Shown here: piece after piece, positions 6,142-8,511 of the stretch
Numbering within the stretch: the first letter of the stretch is position 1
Layout of the letters: every line of letters begins with the position of its first letter
Program-made: the position numbers and the translations under genes
From: JANXVV01 sp038230975
GTDB lineage: Bacteria; Planctomycetota; Phycisphaerae; Tepidisphaerales; Tepidisphaeraceae
Assembly (NCBI GenBank): GCA_038230975.1
Contig: JBBRMF010000230.1
Location: 1-8,511, forward strand
Direction of reading: 5' to 3'
Length of the DNA: 8,511 nucleotides
The notes under the pieces: generated by a model
Database searches by the model: none
What the model was told of the DNA's origin: nothing
Seen by the model: only the letters and a program-made list of their open reading frames with translations

Positions 6142-6148
6142 CTTCCTT
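6142..6148 (-). promoter_or_regulatory. ribosome binding site deciding a GTG start
   Basis: AAGGAAG on the minus strand lies six bases before the GTG at 6135. It is one of the few clear Shine-Dalgarno sequences in the window and supports both the GTG start and the reality of the 65-residue gene. Confidence 0.55.
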
Positions 6149-6156
6149 CAGTTTTT

Positions 6157-6621
6157 TCACGGTCGCGCGAGCGACATTAGGTCGGCGGACAACAACTTTC
6201 GTTCTTCCGGATCGGTCACGGCTTCCAACAACAGCCGCGCCTCGGAATGACAGCGGTCAAATTTTACCGGATCGCCGACTAAAGCGTGAGCGCGGGCGAG
6301 CGCTTCAAACGCATACGCCTTGTAGAACGGCGCAACACTGTCATCGCGGGCCCACCGCAACGCATGGGCCGCATGATAGGCAGCGGCATCGGCCCTTTTC
6401 AGAACGGCATATACCCGGGCGATCTGCCATTCTCCGATCGACCATTCTTTTGCGGTTCCGACCTGTCCCCAATGATACCGGGACGCATGGGCGGCGTGGA
6501 TCATCTGTAAATCTTCTTCCACCGTTCGCTGCGGTTGCTCGAGGAAAGACCAGACCTGGTTGAAGAGGGTAACCGCGAGCTGGCGGTGGAGGGCAGGGTC
6601 GATGAGGGTGGACTGGCCCAT
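6157..6621 (-). CDS. conserved-looking helical protein of unknown function, possibly TPR-like
   Basis: This 154-residue soluble protein is nearly all helical. Residues 14-55 run through QLAVTLFNQVWSFLEQP and EEDLQMIHAAHASRYHWGQVG, a histidine-rich block that I recall from bacterial hypothetical proteins of similar length. Residues 64-150 form paired helices (WQIARVYAVLKRADAAAYHA at 65-84, AYAFEALARAHALVGD at 102-117) in a TPR-like rhythm. The function is unknown. I chose the ATG at 6621, with GGAT upstream; a TTG at 6633 would add four residues. It begins 15 bases after the stop of the second hicA gene, so it may be cotranscribed with the toxin-antitoxin genes, but nothing in it resembles an antitoxin. 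Confidence 0.7.
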   Translation of the reverse strand: MGQSTLIDPALHRQLAVTLFNQVWSFLEQPQRTVEEDLQMIHAAHASRYHWGQVGTAKEWSIGEWQIARVYAVLKRADAAAYHAAHALRWARDDSVAPFYKAYAFEALARAHALVGDPVKFDRCHSEARLLLEAVTDPEERKLLSADLMSLARP

Positions 6622-6636
6622 GGGATCATCCAATCG

Positions 6637-6879
6637 TTACACCTTCATTTTTCGCAATAATTCTTCACGGCTCACGCGTAGATGAGAAGCAACTGAGCCG
6701 AGGATCGCCGCAAGAGTGCCCGTCTTCACAGGGTTGTGCAGGGGGATACAAAAATGATGTTCGCCACCCGACTGCGTCGTCATGTAAACAAGGTCGCCTT
6801 TCTGACGGGTGGTCTCATATGAGACCATTGGGAGACCTCGAATAATTTCCTCTCCGGAACGGTCTCTTGGCAGTTTCAT
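6637..6879 (-). CDS. hicA: HicA-family toxin-like protein lacking the catalytic His
   Basis: This 80-residue protein aligns without gaps to the second HicA of the window (7929-7687): MKLPR at the start, RQxG at 25-28, the IPLHNPVKTGTLAAIL block at 45-60 and a helical end. HicA toxins cut mRNA with a histidine in a GSH motif of the double-stranded-RNA-binding-like fold. Here the motif at 28-30 is GDL, so the catalytic histidine is absent, while His41, His42 and His48 remain. It is probably inactive as an RNase, or works differently. The start overlaps the stop of the upstream HicB-like gene as ATGA, the usual coupling. The frame is intact, which argues for retained function such as binding HicB or RNA. 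Confidence 0.8.
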   Translation of the reverse strand: MKLPRDRSGEEIIRGLPMVSYETTRQKGDLVYMTTQSGGEHHFCIPLHNPVKTGTLAAILGSVASHLRVSREELLRKMKV

Positions 6880-7100
6880 CGGGCGATGACCTCATCGCGA
6901 ACAAAATGCAGGTGGATCAAGTCCGGCTTGGGTTCACCTTCGTCAAATGATACTTCCAAGGCTTCGCGAATATTGCGCAACAGATCGTCTCGATTGTCGC
7001 CTTCGGTAAAGATATCTCGATTGCCATCCGGCCAATGGGCATGCGCGGTGTAACCGCCGTCGATCCCGTCTTCGGTGATGATGAAAGTGATTTCTTGCAT
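6876..7100 (-). CDS. hicB: HicB-family antitoxin-like protein, short form
   Basis: This 74-residue protein has the HicB partial RNase-H-like fold: ITFIITEDGIDGGYTAHA (4-21), the DIFTEGDNRDDLLRNIREALE helix region (29-49) and a terminal LIHLHFVRDEVIAR. It lacks the C-terminal ribbon-helix-helix or helix-turn-helix domain of longer HicB proteins, so it probably does not bind DNA by itself. Family members of this length are sometimes misnamed as 2-oxoisovalerate dehydrogenase subunits; nothing here supports that enzyme. It is paired with the HicA-like gene that starts at 6879. The ATG at 7100 has no clear Shine-Dalgarno. Confidence 0.8.
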   Translation of the reverse strand: MQEITFIITEDGIDGGYTAHAHWPDGNRDIFTEGDNRDDLLRNIREALEVSFDEGEPKPDLIHLHFVRDEVIAR

Positions 7101-7157
7101 AGGAAACTCATTTTTCGAACGTATATCCGTGCCGGATGATGAGGCGATTATTCGATG

Positions 7158-7172
7158 CGATCCGAAGGATCG
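7158..7172 (-). other. small hairpin after the PIN gene
   Basis: CGATCC (7158-7163) and GGATCG (7167-7172) form a perfect 6-bp stem around three bases, 18 bases past the PIN stop at 7191. No T-tract follows on the minus strand, so a terminator role is weak. The rest of the 90-base gap between the PIN gene and the next hicB holds nothing else I can name. Confidence 0.25.
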
Positions 7173-7190
7173 GGCTCGACGCGCGGAGCC

Positions 7191-7628
7191 TTACGCAGCG
7201 CCGCCAGGAACTTCTCCCGATTGCCAGGACTCTCCCGGCTTCAACACCTTCACTCCAAACGCCTCGGATCCAACGAAATCGCGAACGTTATGCGTCACGA
7301 GATAATCTACACCGGCGGCCATCGCCAGTTCGAGGACAACTTCATCATCCGGGTCCCGAAGCGTCGGACGCCAAAGGAACGGGATCGGGTGTAACACACC
7401 GACATTGCACAGGTACTTGAGGACCGTGGCGACATCGGTCAGTCCAAGTCCGTCGATGTTCACTTCCCGGCGTAAGACCGCTTCATCTTCGAGAACCAGC
7501 GGGACGGACAGATGATTACCGTATCGCTGTTGGGCCAGCAGTTCCAGAAGTCGCGAAGAGGCCCCGAAGACTGATCGCGCTGCTGCGATCAAAACGCTTG
7601 TATCGAGTACAACGTCGAGAGCGGCCAT
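7191..7628 (-). CDS. PIN-domain ribonuclease, putative toxin
   Basis: This 145-residue protein has the acidic metal-site residues of a PIN nuclease: D9 in VVLDTSVLI, E47 or E49 in LVLEDEAVL, D92/D94/D95 in LRDPDDEVV, and N114 with D117 in THNVRDF. The block RDPDDEVVLELAMAAGVDYLV is typical of the COG1569-type putative PIN toxins. It should be a metal-dependent RNase acting on RNA in the cytosol. Such genes normally follow their own antitoxin, but here the upstream neighbour is a hicA gene 58 bases away and no DNA-binding antitoxin gene is visible between. It lies between two hicBA pairs. The ATG at 7628 has only a weak GAG upstream. Confidence 0.85.
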   Translation of the reverse strand: MAALDVVLDTSVLIAAARSVFGASSRLLELLAQQRYGNHLSVPLVLEDEAVLRREVNIDGLGLTDVATVLKYLCNVGVLHPIPFLWRPTLRDPDDEVVLELAMAAGVDYLVTHNVRDFVGSEAFGVKVLKPGESWQSGEVPGGAA

Positions 7629-7686
7629 CAGTCACTCGGCTATTTACAAGTCCGACGATTTTGTCCGCTGAAGCGGGCCCTGCAAA

Positions 7687-7929
7687 CTACAGGTGCAAAA
7701 TCTGAAGCGGTGCATCACGATCAAGCCCAGCATGTTTGGCGACGTTTTCTAAGATCCCGTCAAGTGTCCCAACCTTGATGGGACGATGCATCGGTACGGA
7801 TACAGGATTATAGGTTGGGGTATAAATTGCCATTCGCACATGGCTACCCGTTTGCCGCACGACGACATAGCCGATCCGAACCAATGCTTTGACAAGTTGG
7901 GAGCCAGACACATTGCGCGGCAGCTTCAT
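7687..7929 (-). CDS. hicA: HicA-family mRNA interferase toxin
   Basis: This 80-residue protein is a standard HicA: MKLPRNVSGSQLVKAL at 1-16, the catalytic TGSHVRM at 27-33 with His30, VPMHRPIKVGTLDGIL at 45-60, and a final helix. HicA toxins cleave mRNA during stress and are held inactive by HicB. The ATG at 7929 overlaps the hicB stop as ATGA, so translation of the pair is coupled with antitoxin first. Its paralogue downstream (6879-6637) has lost the histidine. Confidence 0.9.
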   Translation of the reverse strand: MKLPRNVSGSQLVKALVRIGYVVVRQTGSHVRMAIYTPTYNPVSVPMHRPIKVGTLDGILENVAKHAGLDRDAPLQILHL

Positions 7930-8135
7930 AGTGCGATGACCTCATCATGCACATAGTGCAGGTGGATCAGCGGCGGTGCCGGCGATTCAGGCTCAAAGTG
8001 ACATTTCACTGCATCGCGCACCATTTCCGCGAGTTCCTCGCGGGTCTCGCCCTGCGTAAAAATCCCATGGCCGACGGCTTGGGCGACGTAGCCGCCGTCT
8101 TCGTCTTCTTTTACGATGAAGATGATTTCTGTCAT
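7926..8135 (-). CDS. hicB: HicB-family antitoxin, short form
   Basis: This 69-residue protein has the HicB core (EIIFIVKEDEDGGYVAQAVG at 3-22, FTQGETREELAEMVRDAVKCHF helix region, and PPLIHLHYVHDEVIAL at the end). It lacks a DNA-binding tail, like its paralogue at 7100-6876. The start is the ATG at 8135, decided by AAGGA five bases upstream. An in-frame upstream start at 8189 would overlap the membrane-protein gene and add 18 atypical residues. It forms the antitoxin half of the pair with the intact HicA. Confidence 0.9.
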   Translation of the reverse strand: MTEIIFIVKEDEDGGYVAQAVGHGIFTQGETREELAEMVRDAVKCHFEPESPAPPLIHLHYVHDEVIAL

Positions 8136-8140
8136 TGGTT

Positions 8141-8145
8141 TCCTT
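8141..8145 (-). promoter_or_regulatory. Shine-Dalgarno of the first hicB gene
   Basis: AAGGA on the minus strand lies five bases before the ATG at 8135. It is the strongest ribosome-binding site in the toxin-antitoxin island, consistent with high antitoxin output, and it rules out the longer start at 8189. Confidence 0.6.
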
Positions 8146-8178
8146 AAAAAACGCTCCGCCGTGCGGACTCCAAAATCT

Positions 8179-8511
8179 TCAAAACCCATATATGTGATTC
8201 ATTTGCAATATTAGCAGCATGCAATACGCCAGAATCAGAAAAAGCCCCAGGAATACGAGAAGCAGAAAAGTCAGCGTGATGCGCTTTAGCACCAGCCACC
8301 AGACCGGTGGCCCTTCGCCCCGCAACTCTCGACTTTCCAACACGCCGGGCGCCAAGCCTCCGAGTAGTCCAATCAACAAACCTGTGCCGCCCAACCAAGG
8401 CCAATATTCGTCCGCGATCGGGCCATTGCGTCTAGCGACACAAATGGTCAGGAACAATGCCCCTGATAGTCCGGCGACGCAGACTCGGGCGATTCCACGC
8501 GGCGTCCGTAA
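8179..8511 (-). CDS. multi-pass membrane protein of unknown function, 5' end outside the window
   Basis: The frame is open from the window edge to a TGA at 8179-8181, giving 110 residues of a longer protein. At least three hydrophobic segments are visible: about residues 8-26 (ARVCVAGLSGALFLTICVA), 41-61 (WLGGTGLLIGLLGGLAPGV) and 77-106 (ITLTFLLLVFLGLFLILAYC onward). Basic residues lie in the link before the last segment (VLKR), which suggests that side faces the cytoplasm. I recognise no family. A TTG at 8457 could be a start, but the open frame upstream encodes part of the first helix, so the gene most likely begins beyond 8511. It ends 43 bases before the hicB start. Confidence 0.65.
   Translation of the reverse strand, partial: LRTPRGIARVCVAGLSGALFLTICVARRNGPIADEYWPWLGGTGLLIGLLGGLAPGVLESRELRGEGPPVWWLVLKRITLTFLLLVFLGLFLILAYCMLLILQMNHIYGF

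Noticed and set aside
7665..7676. CCGC-TGAA-GCGG hairpin between hicA and the PIN gene
   Set aside because: A 4-bp stem without a T-tract is too weak to call a terminator or operator.
1..8511. CRISPR array, tRNA or rRNA gene, riboswitch, integrase or attachment site
   Set aside because: I looked for regularly spaced repeats, tRNA-like cloverleaf ends and recombinase motifs and found none.

Overview
The window reads like chromosomal sequence from a planctomycete, probably near Gemmataceae. This is inferred from a long VWA/BatA-type membrane protein next to a DUF58 protein, several short hicBA-type and PIN genes, a GxxExxY protein, and start sites that often lack a clear Shine-Dalgarno. No rRNA, tRNA or diagnostic marker gene is present, so the assignment is tentative. 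Every gene I can support lies on the minus strand, so transcription runs from position 8511 toward position 1.

In transcription order: (1) the 3' end of a multi-pass membrane protein (8511-8179); (2) a toxin-antitoxin island (8135-6637) made of a hicB-hicA pair, a PIN-domain toxin and a second hicB-hicA pair. The second HicA has lost the catalytic histidine. (3) Two small conserved-looking genes of unknown function (6621-6157 and 6135-5938). (4) A GxxExxY (PD-(D/E)XK-like) gene enclosed by a 39-base inverted repeat (5930-5474). (5) A tight four-gene unit (5456-1807): DUF58 protein, HEPN-domain protein, small BolA-like protein, and a 667-residue VWA/BatA-like membrane protein whose start overlaps the preceding stop. 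(6) A hairpin in the intergenic region, then a small DUF6714-like gene (1606-1349). (7) A uracil-DNA-glycosylase-fold protein of lower G+C (1112-426). (8) A left-edge stretch (338-1) that looks like a broken coding sequence.

The DUF58 and VWA proteins belong to the MoxR/DUF58/VWA class of membrane-associated systems, but no MoxR ATPase lies in the window. The GxxExxY cassette sits where an upstream partner gene could be expected, and a HEPN gene and a BolA-like gene are placed inside the unit.

The most interesting observations are the inverted-repeat cassette around the GxxExxY gene, the catalytically altered second HicA beside an intact paralogue with a PIN gene between them, and the HEPN plus BolA-like genes inside the DUF58-VWA operon. 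The family calls come from reading motifs by eye. No database search was run.
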